A stretch of 48,820 bases of DNA, from positions 1 through 48,820 of the forward strand of contig JAUYEG010000111.1 of NCBI GenBank assembly GCA_030691505.1, in the 5' to 3' direction. This document shows positions 1-6,793 of this stretch, one piece after another. The DNA is from Bacillota bacterium. Lineage in GTDB: Bacteria; Bacillota; Sulfobacillia; JAUYEG01. Both the position numbers and the translations under genes were made by a program. Each line of letters starts with the position of its first letter. Positions within the stretch are counted from its first letter, which is position 1. The notes under the pieces are model-generated. The model ran no database searches and had not been told where the DNA came from. It saw nothing but the letters and a program-made list of their open reading frames with translations.

Positions 1-260
1 CTCACGTCGTCCGTCCTTCGCTCTAAAGGCGCCTGCCCGTCACGCTCGCGCGTCCCGGACAGACTGGCTTTCGTTACCGAAAGACGTCCTTTGTGCTTCT
101 CAAAAGAACCGTCTCCCGCTGCTCACTGTTCAGTTTTCAAGTTGCATCGGACTCGCGTCCAGAATCTCAGTTTAACATCGAGGGTCCTTGCTGTCAAATC
201 GGCCCGCGCCGCTAAACCCGAGCTAGCATATGCCGACCTCGTCCTCGAAAACGCGGCAAC
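1..260 (-). other. Probable rRNA operon leader (5' part)
   Basis: No protein gene is supported here. Read on the minus strand, positions 141-121 give CTTGAAAACTGAACAGTGAGC minus its last base, close to the boxA-type antitermination element of Firmicute rRNA leaders and spacers. Positions 83-68 form a perfect six-pair hairpin, CTTTCG-GUAA-CGAAAG, closed by a GNRA-type tetraloop. A good promoter lies just upstream. In B. subtilis an rRNA operon follows lysS directly, so a 16S gene probably begins beyond the left edge. The elements are seen; their rRNA assignment is inferred from motif and synteny. Confidence 0.6.
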
Positions 261-266
261 CAGCCG

Positions 267-295
267 ATTATAGTCTGTCTCGAATGCCGCTGCAA
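267..295 (-). promoter_or_regulatory. Sigma-A promoter, probably of an rRNA operon
   Basis: On the minus strand there is a -35 TTGCAG (295-290), a 17-base spacer and a perfect -10 TATAAT (272-267). It points away from lysS toward the left edge, where the leader carries boxA-like sequence. The stretch 296-413 between lysS and this promoter holds only a weak GGCCG/CGGCC inverted repeat without a U tract. Confidence 0.75.
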
Positions 296-413
296 CTTGG
301 CTTTGAAACCATTTTACGTTCGCGGCCGCTTTTGGAGTACGGCCGGCAAGAAGCGTGTGGGATGCAGCAATAACGAGTCGCTGAGCTGTGGCGCTAGTCT
401 GCTATCTTAATTG

Positions 414-1937
414 TCATTTGGGGCGCAGGACCGGAAACAAAATCACGTCGCGCAACGATGCAGTGTTGGTCAGGAGCATGACCAGGCGATCGATTCCAAC
501 GCCGAGGCCCCCGGTGGGAGGCATCCCGTACTCCAGCGCCAGGACGTAGTCATCGTCGAAAACGTGGGCCTCGTCGTTGCCTTTGGCCTTCTCCCGAGTC
601 TGCTCGACGAACCTCTGGCGCTGGTCGAGCGGATCGTTGAGCTCGGAAAACGCATTGCAGGCCTCAAAACCGTTAATGAAGGCCTCGAAGCGATAGGTCA
701 GCTTAGGGTTGTCATCGTGTCGTTTCGCGAGCGGAGAAATCTCGACCGGATAGTCGGTAATAAAAACGGGACCAACAAGATGCGGCTCGACGAGGTCAGA
801 CCAGATCCGGTCAAGCACCATGCCCGCGGTTGGCTTATCGGAGACGTCGATGCCGAGCGAACCGGCCACGCGGCGCGAAGTGTCGTCGTCGGGGAGGCTA
901 TCCCAGCCGAGTCCCGAGTACTTGTCCAAGGCTTCCATCATCGTCATCCTCGCCCAGGGCGGGGTCAGGTCGATCACCTTGCCCTGGTAGTTGAGGACCA
1001 TCGTGCCGAGCACCTGACGGGCGACGGTCGAGAACATGCTCTCGACGAGCTCCATCATGTCGGTGTAGTCGGCAAAGGCCTGATACAGCTCCAACATGGT
1101 GAACTCCGGGTTATGCTTGGTCGAAATGCCCTCGTTGCGGAACACGCGGCCAATCTCATACACCTTGTCAAAGCCGCCGATTATCAACCGCTTGTGAAAG
1201 AGCTCCAGGGCGATCCGCAGGTAGAGATCCATGTCAAGGGCGTTGTGATGCGTGGTAAAGGGCCGGGCATGGCCGCCGCCGGCCAGTGTTTGGAGCACAG
1301 GTGTTTCGACCTCGCAGAAACCGCGCTGGTTGAGAAAAGCCCGCACGGCCGTGATGATCGCGCTGCGTTTCTCGAACGTCTCCCGGACTTCAGGGTTGAC
1401 GAGGAGGTCAAGATACCGTTGCCGGTAACGCAGATCCACGTCTCTCAACCCGTGCCACTTCTCGGGCAGCGGCCGCAAAGACTTTGTAAGCAGCAACACC
1501 TCGGTCGCGGCGACCGTGATTTCGCCGCGGCGCGACTTGAACACCCGTCCAGTCACGCCGACGATGTCGCCGACATCGAGATCCACGAAATCCTGATACG
1601 CGTCGGTGCCCAGGTCATCCACGCGGGCGTACACTTGAATGCGCCCCGACGAGTCCCGCAGGTCGGCAAACGAAGCCTTGCCGTGCACGCGCTGGCTCAT
1701 GAGCCTGCCGGCGATCTTGACCTGCTCCTGCTCGCTCGCCGGATATTCCTGAATGATCTGCCTCGCCGTATTGGTGCGCTCGAAGCGCCTGCCGAAAGGA
1801 TCAACTCCACGCGCCCGGAGGGCCGCCGTCTTGTTGAGCCGGATCTGAACCAGTTGGTTGGCTTCGTGCTCGGCATCCTGCAGACGAGCCGGAGACTCAG
1901 GACCGGACGAACCGGCGGGATCGGTCGAAAAGGCCAT
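414..1937 (-). CDS. lysS: Lysyl-tRNA synthetase, class II
   Basis: Charges tRNA-Lys with lysine using ATP in the cytoplasm. The 507-residue length fits the family (about 490-510). An N-terminal OB-fold anticodon-binding domain (about residues 70-175) precedes the class II catalytic core. Motif 2 is visible as GRVFRNEGISTKHNPEFTM and motif 3 as GLGVGIDRLVMLL near the C-terminus. The ATG is preceded by AAGGGGTG. It is the last gene of the greA-lysS pair, but an intrinsic terminator lies between them and no independent promoter is evident, so expression may depend on read-through. A tRNA-Lys(CUU) gene lies at the other end of the window. Identification is secure. Confidence 0.97.
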   Translation of the reverse strand: MAFSTDPAGSSGPESPARLQDAEHEANQLVQIRLNKTAALRARGVDPFGRRFERTNTARQIIQEYPASEQEQVKIAGRLMSQRVHGKASFADLRDSSGRIQVYARVDDLGTDAYQDFVDLDVGDIVGVTGRVFKSRRGEITVAATEVLLLTKSLRPLPEKWHGLRDVDLRYRQRYLDLLVNPEVRETFEKRSAIITAVRAFLNQRGFCEVETPVLQTLAGGGHARPFTTHHNALDMDLYLRIALELFHKRLIIGGFDKVYEIGRVFRNEGISTKHNPEFTMLELYQAFADYTDMMELVESMFSTVARQVLGTMVLNYQGKVIDLTPPWARMTMMEALDKYSGLGWDSLPDDDTSRRVAGSLGIDVSDKPTAGMVLDRIWSDLVEPHLVGPVFITDYPVEISPLAKRHDDNPKLTYRFEAFINGFEACNAFSELNDPLDQRQRFVEQTREKAKGNDEAHVFDDDYVLALEYGMPPTGGLGVGIDRLVMLLTNTASLRDVILFPVLRPK

Positions 1938-1970
1938 TCGAGGAGCACCCCTTTAGACACTAATCTGCCA

Positions 1971-2007
1971 TCGCAAAAACGAAAACGACCGGCCTGTTGC
2001 CGGCCGT
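1971..2007 (-). terminator. Intrinsic terminator between greA and lysS
   Basis: On the minus strand ACGGCCGGC (2007-1999) pairs with GCCGGTCGT (1993-1985) around a five-base loop. This gives a nine-pair stem with one G-U wobble, followed at once by TTTTCGTTTTT. It starts 15 bases after the greA stop codon and ends about 34 bases before the lysS start. On the plus strand the wobble becomes an A-C mismatch, so the orientation is minus. Confidence 0.8.
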
Positions 2008-2022
2008 CTTTGTTTTCAGGGC

Positions 2023-2493
2023 TTAGGAGACGCGGAGCACCCTGTACTTCGCGATGCCGGCCGGCACCCGGACACTGATCTCGTCGCCAGCCTTCTTGCC
2101 AAGCAGCGCCCGTCCCACCGGTGAAGCATCGGAGATGCGGCTCGTGGACGGATCGGTTTCCGCCGAGCTGACGATGGTATATTGTACCTCGTCATTATAC
2201 TCCAGGTCCTGCAACAGCACACTTGAGCCGACTGCCACCTTGTCGCGGTCGCTGTTTTCCTTGAGGATACTGGCGTTGCGCAGGATTTTTTCCAGGGTAA
2301 GGATGCGGCCTTCGATGAACGCCTGTTCGTTCTTGGCGTCCTCGTACTCGGAGTTTTCCGTGATATCGCCGAAAGACCTGGCCTGCTTAATGCGCTCAGC
2401 AACGTCCCGGCGGCGCACCGACCGCAGGAAGCCGAGCTCCTCATCAAGCTTGCGATAGCCGTCCGCAGAGAGGATTACGGGTCTTTCCTCCAT
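2023..2493 (-). CDS. greA: Transcription elongation factor GreA
   Basis: Enters the RNA polymerase secondary channel and stimulates cleavage of backtracked RNA. The product is 156 residues (typical about 158). An N-terminal coiled coil carries the acidic tip in GDITENSEYEDAKNEQ (about residues 41-56), which holds the Asp and Glu that bind catalytic magnesium. A C-terminal FKBP-like domain contains SPVGRALLGKKAGDE. The ATG at 2493 was chosen over a longer in-frame start because CAAAAGGAGCGG sits just upstream and the family begins with a short pre-helix segment. Transcribed from a consensus promoter about 170 bases upstream through a structured leader, and followed by an intrinsic terminator before lysS. 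Confidence 0.96.
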   Translation of the reverse strand: MEERPVILSADGYRKLDEELGFLRSVRRRDVAERIKQARSFGDITENSEYEDAKNEQAFIEGRILTLEKILRNASILKENSDRDKVAVGSSVLLQDLEYNDEVQYTIVSSAETDPSTSRISDASPVGRALLGKKAGDEISVRVPAGIAKYRVLRVS

Positions 2494-2657
2494 CTTGGCA
2501 AACCGCTCCTTTTGTGGCTGGGGTATCCGATAGCCTGCTCGCGCCCGAGGCTGAGCCACGCCCTATCATTATGAGAGGAAAGCACTGTCGGATAACCTTA
2601 ACTGTGATTACCCGCAGTGCCCTGACGCGACGGCTCGCGAAGTGGCCCAAGTGGTCA
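2494..2657 (-). promoter_or_regulatory. Structured 5' leader of greA
   Basis: Between the predicted transcription start (about 2657) and the greA ATG lies a 164-base untranslated leader with two strong folds on the minus strand. Hairpin I (2620-2582) has GCACTG plus CGGGTAA pairing with TTATCCG and CAGTGC, 13 pairs with one bulged A and a 12-base loop, followed by TTTCCTCTC. Hairpin II (2559-2514) is closed by GTGGCT/AGCCAC with an inner AGCCT/AGGCT stem, and ends immediately before the AAAAGGAG ribosome-binding site. It matches no riboswitch or T-box I recognise; regulatory function is inferred. Confidence 0.5.
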
Positions 2658-2663
2658 GACCAC

Positions 2664-2692
2664 ATTATAAATACGGCTTGTATCACTGTCAA
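2664..2692 (-). promoter_or_regulatory. Consensus sigma-A promoter of greA
   Basis: On the minus strand TTGACA (2692-2687), a 17-base spacer and TATAAT (2669-2664) match the vegetative consensus at all twelve positions. The predicted start is near 2657. It is the best promoter in the window and drives greA, with lysS downstream past a terminator. Confidence 0.9.
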
Positions 2693-2787
2693 CGAATCGA
2701 AGTGGGACCTAATCCGCATCGTTTCCGCCCAATTGAGCTCACTTTCGAGACCTTCGCCTGTCTTCTCGGCATGCCGCACATCACTGA

Positions 2788-3696
2788 CTAAGGGCTCGAA
2801 AGCTCCTCAACCCGCGGTTTGAGCTGCATCCGGTCCAGCATATCAAAGTAGTCCTGCTCGCTAAGTTGCTCCGGGCGGCGTCCGCTGAGGGCCACAAGAA
2901 TCGCCTCCAGTACATTGGCCCCGAGAGAGCGCCCGTTGAGTTCGGGCGAGATGGTGATAAGCAGCTTCGCCCCGCGGGATCGCAGAAGCTCGACGTCCTT
3001 GACCGTGATCGTGTTGGTAAGGATAGTTTTGCCACGCATGTCGAGGGGCATGTACTGCTTGATGTAGTGGAAGTCGCCACAGATCAGCTCGTTTGCACGG
3101 TACATTGACCCAAACCGGGGCCTGTTTTCCTGCTGTTTTTGGCCGGTGGGATACAGCATGCTGATCGGCAGGCGGCAGACGACCGGGGCTATGATGGACG
3201 CCAGCAGGTTCAGGGCTCCAAGGGACCTGATGCCCACCGGGACGCCGAGCGTGAAGGCCAGATCGCCGAAAGTGACCTTTGCGCCGGCCTCGACCAGCGC
3301 CCTGGCCATCCCATAGCGCGACACCGCCTGGACCACCAGCGCCGTCCGGCCCCGGAACTGGATACCCCGCTCACGTTCAAGGACGGAGATGATCCTGTAC
3401 TCCCACGTGTCCTTGATGCCGCCGCCGTCGACGATGGGGGTCTTTTCCGCCGCCCGCAGCAGCTTGAGGGCGTCACGGATGACAAGTTTGCGGCTCCCGG
3501 CGTGGACGTAGAGGTCTATGCCGCCCATACCGAAGGCGTCGATTTTCCCGTCGAGCTCTTTGATCAGGGCGACCGCCTTGTCAATGTCGCCGTCGGTGCC
3601 GCGCCGCTCGACGAGTATCCTTTCCCCCAGAATCTCCGTCTCGCCAAGATGGTCGCGGGACGAAGAACCCAAGCTGACGCTTACGACGTGTTTCAC
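2788..3696 (-). CDS. Quinate/shikimate 5-dehydrogenase-like Rossmann protein
   Basis: A 302-residue protein of a type annotated in Peptococcaceae-like Firmicutes as quinate 5-dehydrogenase; the true substrate is unknown to me. A Rossmann-like stretch, ALVVQAVSRYGMARALVEAG, lies near residue 120-140, preceded by an N-terminal part with the glycine-rich FGMGGIDLYVHAGSRK. No classical shikimate-dehydrogenase signature could be confirmed by eye, so the dehydrogenase role is tentative. The GTG start overlaps the stop of the upstream HTH gene (GTGA), with GGAGGTGCGAGGCA as ribosome-binding site, so the two are translationally coupled. No good terminator follows before the greA promoter. Confidence 0.6.
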   Translation of the reverse strand: MKHVVSVSLGSSSRDHLGETEILGERILVERRGTDGDIDKAVALIKELDGKIDAFGMGGIDLYVHAGSRKLVIRDALKLLRAAEKTPIVDGGGIKDTWEYRIISVLERERGIQFRGRTALVVQAVSRYGMARALVEAGAKVTFGDLAFTLGVPVGIRSLGALNLLASIIAPVVCRLPISMLYPTGQKQQENRPRFGSMYRANELICGDFHYIKQYMPLDMRGKTILTNTITVKDVELLRSRGAKLLITISPELNGRSLGANVLEAILVALSGRRPEQLSEQDYFDMLDRMQLKPRVEELSSP

Positions 3697-4247
3697 TGCC
3701 TCGCACCTCCAGCCTCTCCCCGCAACTGGCGGATGAGGTCACGCAATTGCTCCGGCTCGACCCGCTTGTCCGAGTTTATCGGCGAGCGCCCGATCTCAAC
3801 TGCGACGACTTCCCGGTCCACAAGCGCCCTGACCATTCTAGCCCGTTGATCCGAGCCGATGAAAATGAGGGCATCGTGCCGCCTGACCTGGGAAATCAGG
3901 TCCATGACTTCCTGAACGAGAGCCGAGCCGCTCCGCTGCGCGACGTAGTCCCAACGTTCGGCGTTGGTCATCAGCCAGACAAACTCAACTCCCTCCTCGG
4001 CGGCTACCGCCGCGAGCTCGTCTTTGTTGGCCACTGGAAATCCGACCAGGGCGATGCTCTTGCCCTTTCGCACTTCACCGAGGGTTTCAAGACGCGAGAT
4101 GAAGGTACGGTCAACTCCGAACTGGTAGGCAACCTGTTGCTGGGAGAGGCCTCGTGCGCGGTGCTCCAAAATGCCGTCAATCTGATGTTCGATCTTCTGC
4201 CGGTTTATAAGCTTGTCCGCCACGCGCACAAGCATGGAGGCCTTCAC
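3693..4247 (-). CDS. HTH DNA-binding regulator coupled to the dehydrogenase-like gene
   Basis: About 185 residues. Residues about 30-60 contain a Xre/ParB-like helix-turn-helix, RGLSQQQVAYQFGVDRTFIS. The rest (from about residue 65) is an alpha/beta domain with KSIALVGFPVANKDE and ALIFIGSDQRARMVRALVDR, which could sense a ligand or protein partner. The start is uncertain: GTG at 4247 with a GGGTGGTGGGGAC sequence is preferred, ATG at 4235 and TTG at 4295 are alternatives. Its stop overlaps the next gene by four bases, implying that regulator and enzyme-like protein act together. It lies 55 bases after dusB and may be co-transcribed with it. Confidence 0.7.
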   Translation of the reverse strand: MKASMLVRVADKLINRQKIEHQIDGILEHRARGLSQQQVAYQFGVDRTFISRLETLGEVRKGKSIALVGFPVANKDELAAVAAEEGVEFVWLMTNAERWDYVAQRSGSALVQEVMDLISQVRRHDALIFIGSDQRARMVRALVDREVVAVEIGRSPINSDKRVEPEQLRDLIRQLRGEAGGARQ

Positions 4248-4302
4248 GTCCCCACCACCCCCTGATGTGGCTGGGCTGTTCACAGAATCGAGCAACTACA
4301 TA

Positions 4303-5331
4303 CTAGCAGAGAGGCAGGTCGTGCGGAAGCTTCAGCGTATGAGCGCAAGGCGACAGGCCGCATGTCAGGAGGGCCTCGACGGCGGCCGGGTCCTGGACTC
4401 GCATCAACCGGTCCCGCAGCCGGGCGGCTCCCGGCACGCCGGCGACATACCAGGCAGCGTGCTTGCGCATTTCCACAAGGCCGCGGTCGGGTCCCTTGAG
4501 GGCAAGGGACATGCGGAGGTGGCGCACGGCGACGATGTCCGGGGCCGGCAGCTCATGGCCGGCGTCAGAGCCGCCCCGCCAGGCCCGGATACAGTCACTG
4601 AACACCGCCGGGTTGCCCAGAACCGCGCGTCCGATCATCACCGCGTCACATCCGGTCTCTTCGATCATCCGCATCGCGTCGGCCCCCGAGCGGACATCGC
4701 CGTTGCCGATTACCGGTACACGGACGGCTCGCTTGACCTCACGGACAACCCCCCAGTCGGCCTGCCCGCGGTAGAACTGGTCGCGGTACCGCCCGTGCAC
4801 CGTAACCGCGGACACGCCGGCCTGTTCGAGGGCCTGCGCGAACGGCACCGCGCTCGGGTCACCGGGATCCCAGCCGGCGCGGATTTTGGCGGTCACCGGG
4901 ACGGCGGCGGGCACAGACTCGCGCACGGCACGGACGATCTCGCAGGCCAGCTGGGGATGACGCATCAGCGCGGCCCCTTCGCGGTTCCCGACGATCTTCG
5001 GGGCGGGACAGCCCATGTTTAGATCGACGATGTCGGCCCCGGCCTCGACCAGCAGCCTGGCGGCCCGGGCCATTTCGCCGGGGCGCGATCCGCATAGCTG
5101 GGAGCTAACGGGGTGCTCATGCGGTGAGATGAGCAAAAGGGCCCGGCTACGGCGGCTGCCCGCCAGGAGCGCCAGGTCGCTGATCATTTCCGTTGAAACC
5201 AGCCCCGCCCCGGCCTCCTTGCACAGAAGGCGGAAGGCCAGGTCGGTGACACCGGCCATCGGCGCGAGGATGAAGGGACTCGACAGGTCGACAGCGCCGA
5301 TCGAGGGTCCCATTACAGCTGCCCCGGCCAT
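4303..5331 (-). CDS. dusB: tRNA-dihydrouridine synthase (DusB-type)
   Basis: FMN enzyme that reduces uridine to dihydrouridine in tRNA D-loops. The 342-residue chain shows the TIM-barrel start APMAGVTDLAFR, the active-site cysteine in VDLNMGCPAPKI, the FMN phosphate-binding segment VPVIGNGDV and AVMIGRAVLGNP. The family's usual length is about 320-340. The start was put at the ATG that overlaps the upstream stop (TGATG), because residues before it are low-complexity Arg-rich and do not resemble the family; ATG at 5313 is also possible. dusB stands close to lysS in B. subtilis too, and the M20 gene upstream looks inserted. Confidence 0.93.
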   Translation of the reverse strand: MAGAAVMGPSIGAVDLSSPFILAPMAGVTDLAFRLLCKEAGAGLVSTEMISDLALLAGSRRSRALLLISPHEHPVSSQLCGSRPGEMARAARLLVEAGADIVDLNMGCPAPKIVGNREGAALMRHPQLACEIVRAVRESVPAAVPVTAKIRAGWDPGDPSAVPFAQALEQAGVSAVTVHGRYRDQFYRGQADWGVVREVKRAVRVPVIGNGDVRSGADAMRMIEETGCDAVMIGRAVLGNPAVFSDCIRAWRGGSDAGHELPAPDIVAVRHLRMSLALKGPDRGLVEMRKHAAWYVAGVPGAARLRDRLMRVQDPAAVEALLTCGLSPCAHTLKLPHDLPLC

Positions 5332-6617
5332 CACACTCTGACGGGCGCCGCCGCATCCGTGCCGTCCAGGCGGCAGAGGGTGGCGGCGAGCACGCCGATG
5401 CCGGCCTCGACATGCGGCCATGCCGTCTCCTCGTCCGGAGCGTGGCTGATGCCGCCGGCGCTGGGCACGAAGATTATCCCGCTTGGAGCGACACGGGCGA
5501 AGGACGACGCGTCGTGCCCGGCCCAACTGACGAGCCTGCGGCTGGGCAGCGAAAGCTCGCGGGCTGCGGACTCTATGGCGTCCTGCACTCCGCCGTCAAG
5601 CGGCACCGCCCGGCCTGCCCGGCGCGTCTCCACCTCGAGGACCAGGCCGTATCCCGCGGCGGCGTCCCTGGCCCGCGCCACCAGAGCGTCGAGGACCCGC
5701 GCGGTCCGTCCTTCGTCCGCCGAACGAAGCTCAATAACCAGATCCACCCGGCCAGGAACAACGTTGGCGGCGCCGGGGTGAACCTTCAGTTCGCCGACCG
5801 TGGCCACGAGCTCGCCGTCCTCGGCCAGAGCCGCCCGGCGGACTTCGCCGACAAGGTCGGCCGCTCCCCAAAGCGCATCGTGGCGTTCGTCCATCATTGT
5901 CGTTCCGGCGTGGTTGGCCCGACCACGGAGCGTCACTTTCGCCCGCGTAATGCCGACGATCGCTGTCACCACGCCGATTGCGGTGCCCTCCCGCGCCAAG
6001 CGGCCCCCCTGCTCCACGTGGAGCTCAAGGTATGCCCGGCAGAAGCCGGACGGGCGGCGGGCCCCGCCTACAGCGTCAGGGTCGAGCCCCATGGCCCGCA
6101 TGACATCGGTCAGCAAAGCGCCTTCGCTGTCACGGAGGCCTGCCAGCTCGTCTGGCTCGACGCCGCGGACCATTGCCGTGCTGCCGCCGAGCACGCTTTG
6201 GAAGCGTGCCTTCTCCTCGTTGCTAAAGGCGATGACCTCAACCGGGTGAAGGGACTCGTAGCCGACCTCGGCGAGAGCGCGCACAACCTCGATGCCGCCG
6301 AGGACGCCCAGGGCCCCGTCGAACATGCCCCCGCCGGGCACGGTGTCGATGTGCGAGCCGATGATCAGCGCTCCCTGGCCTGAGCCCGAACCCCGCCGGG
6401 TGCCGATCAGGTTGCCGGCCTCGTCAACGCGGGGCGCCATTTTCGCCTGGCGCATCAGGTCGAGGACGAAGTCGCGGCCCCGCCGGTCCGCCGCCGAGAA
6501 AGCCAGCCGCCAGGCACCCTCCCGGCCCGGCTCCTTTCCGAGCTCGAACAACTGCTCGAGTTCCGCTCGAACCCGTTTTACGTCCACCAGCCCCAGAGCC
6601 CTGAGAGCAGTGGTCAT
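5331..6617 (-). CDS. M20 family Zn-dependent amidohydrolase (allantoate/N-carbamoyl amino acid type)
   Basis: A 428-residue metallohydrolase of the HyuC/AllC family, which removes carbamoyl groups from N-carbamoyl amino acids, allantoate or ureidoglycolate. The metal ligands are visible in order: His in GSHIDTVP, Asp in GGGMFDGALGVLGG, Glu in FSNEEKARF, His in LELHVEQGGRL and His in ISHAPDEETAWPHVEAG. The dimer-interface and substrate region has GRANHAGTTMM and AGHDASSFA. The ATG is preceded by GGGGGGAT. It overlaps dusB by one base (TGATG) and diverges from the ThDP-enzyme/aminotransferase pair, suggesting a shared nitrogen-compound pathway. The exact substrate cannot be told from sequence. 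Confidence 0.85.
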   Translation of the reverse strand: MTTALRALGLVDVKRVRAELEQLFELGKEPGREGAWRLAFSAADRRGRDFVLDLMRQAKMAPRVDEAGNLIGTRRGSGSGQGALIIGSHIDTVPGGGMFDGALGVLGGIEVVRALAEVGYESLHPVEVIAFSNEEKARFQSVLGGSTAMVRGVEPDELAGLRDSEGALLTDVMRAMGLDPDAVGGARRPSGFCRAYLELHVEQGGRLAREGTAIGVVTAIVGITRAKVTLRGRANHAGTTMMDERHDALWGAADLVGEVRRAALAEDGELVATVGELKVHPGAANVVPGRVDLVIELRSADEGRTARVLDALVARARDAAAGYGLVLEVETRRAGRAVPLDGGVQDAIESAARELSLPSRRLVSWAGHDASSFARVAPSGIIFVPSAGGISHAPDEETAWPHVEAGIGVLAATLCRLDGTDAAAPVRV

Positions 6618-6793
6618 GGCCCTATCCCCCCATGCGAACGTCCAAGTAAGGCTGGAGTTTTGCCGGGAGCCAGGCAATACCTCCTGGCCGCGATATTGGA
6701 GGAGTTGTCCTTGCACCCACGGAAGTAGCATGCGCTCATCATCACTGGCCGCCTTGCCGCGGCCGTATTCGAATCGGCGGAAAGGGGTTATTC
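6618..6793. promoter_or_regulatory. Divergent intergenic region with a possible operator
   Basis: This 176-base spacer separates the M20 hydrolase from the ThDP-enzyme operon. It contains the perfect dyad GCCAGG-8 bases-CCTGGC (6669-6688), a plausible binding site for a dimeric regulator. No clear -35/-10 pair was found on either strand. AAAGGGG lies ahead of the plus-strand ATG. Confidence 0.35.

Noticed and set aside
91-273. A 60-codon plus-strand frame at the left edge
   Set aside because: It overlaps an rRNA-type promoter and leader on the other strand and has no homology.
411-2078. A 555-codon open frame on the plus strand across lysS
   Set aside because: It is antisense to a clear lysyl-tRNA synthetase; its product is Arg/His/Gly-rich with no recognisable domain, as expected for shadow frames in GC-rich DNA.
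2494-2657. T-box riboswitch for lysS or greA
   Set aside because: No T-box sequence, specifier loop or terminator/antiterminator pair could be recognised; the hairpins are different in kind.
2494-2779. A 111-codon minus-strand frame between the dehydrogenase-like gene and greA
   Set aside because: It runs through the consensus promoter and the folded leader, has no ribosome-binding site and resembles nothing.
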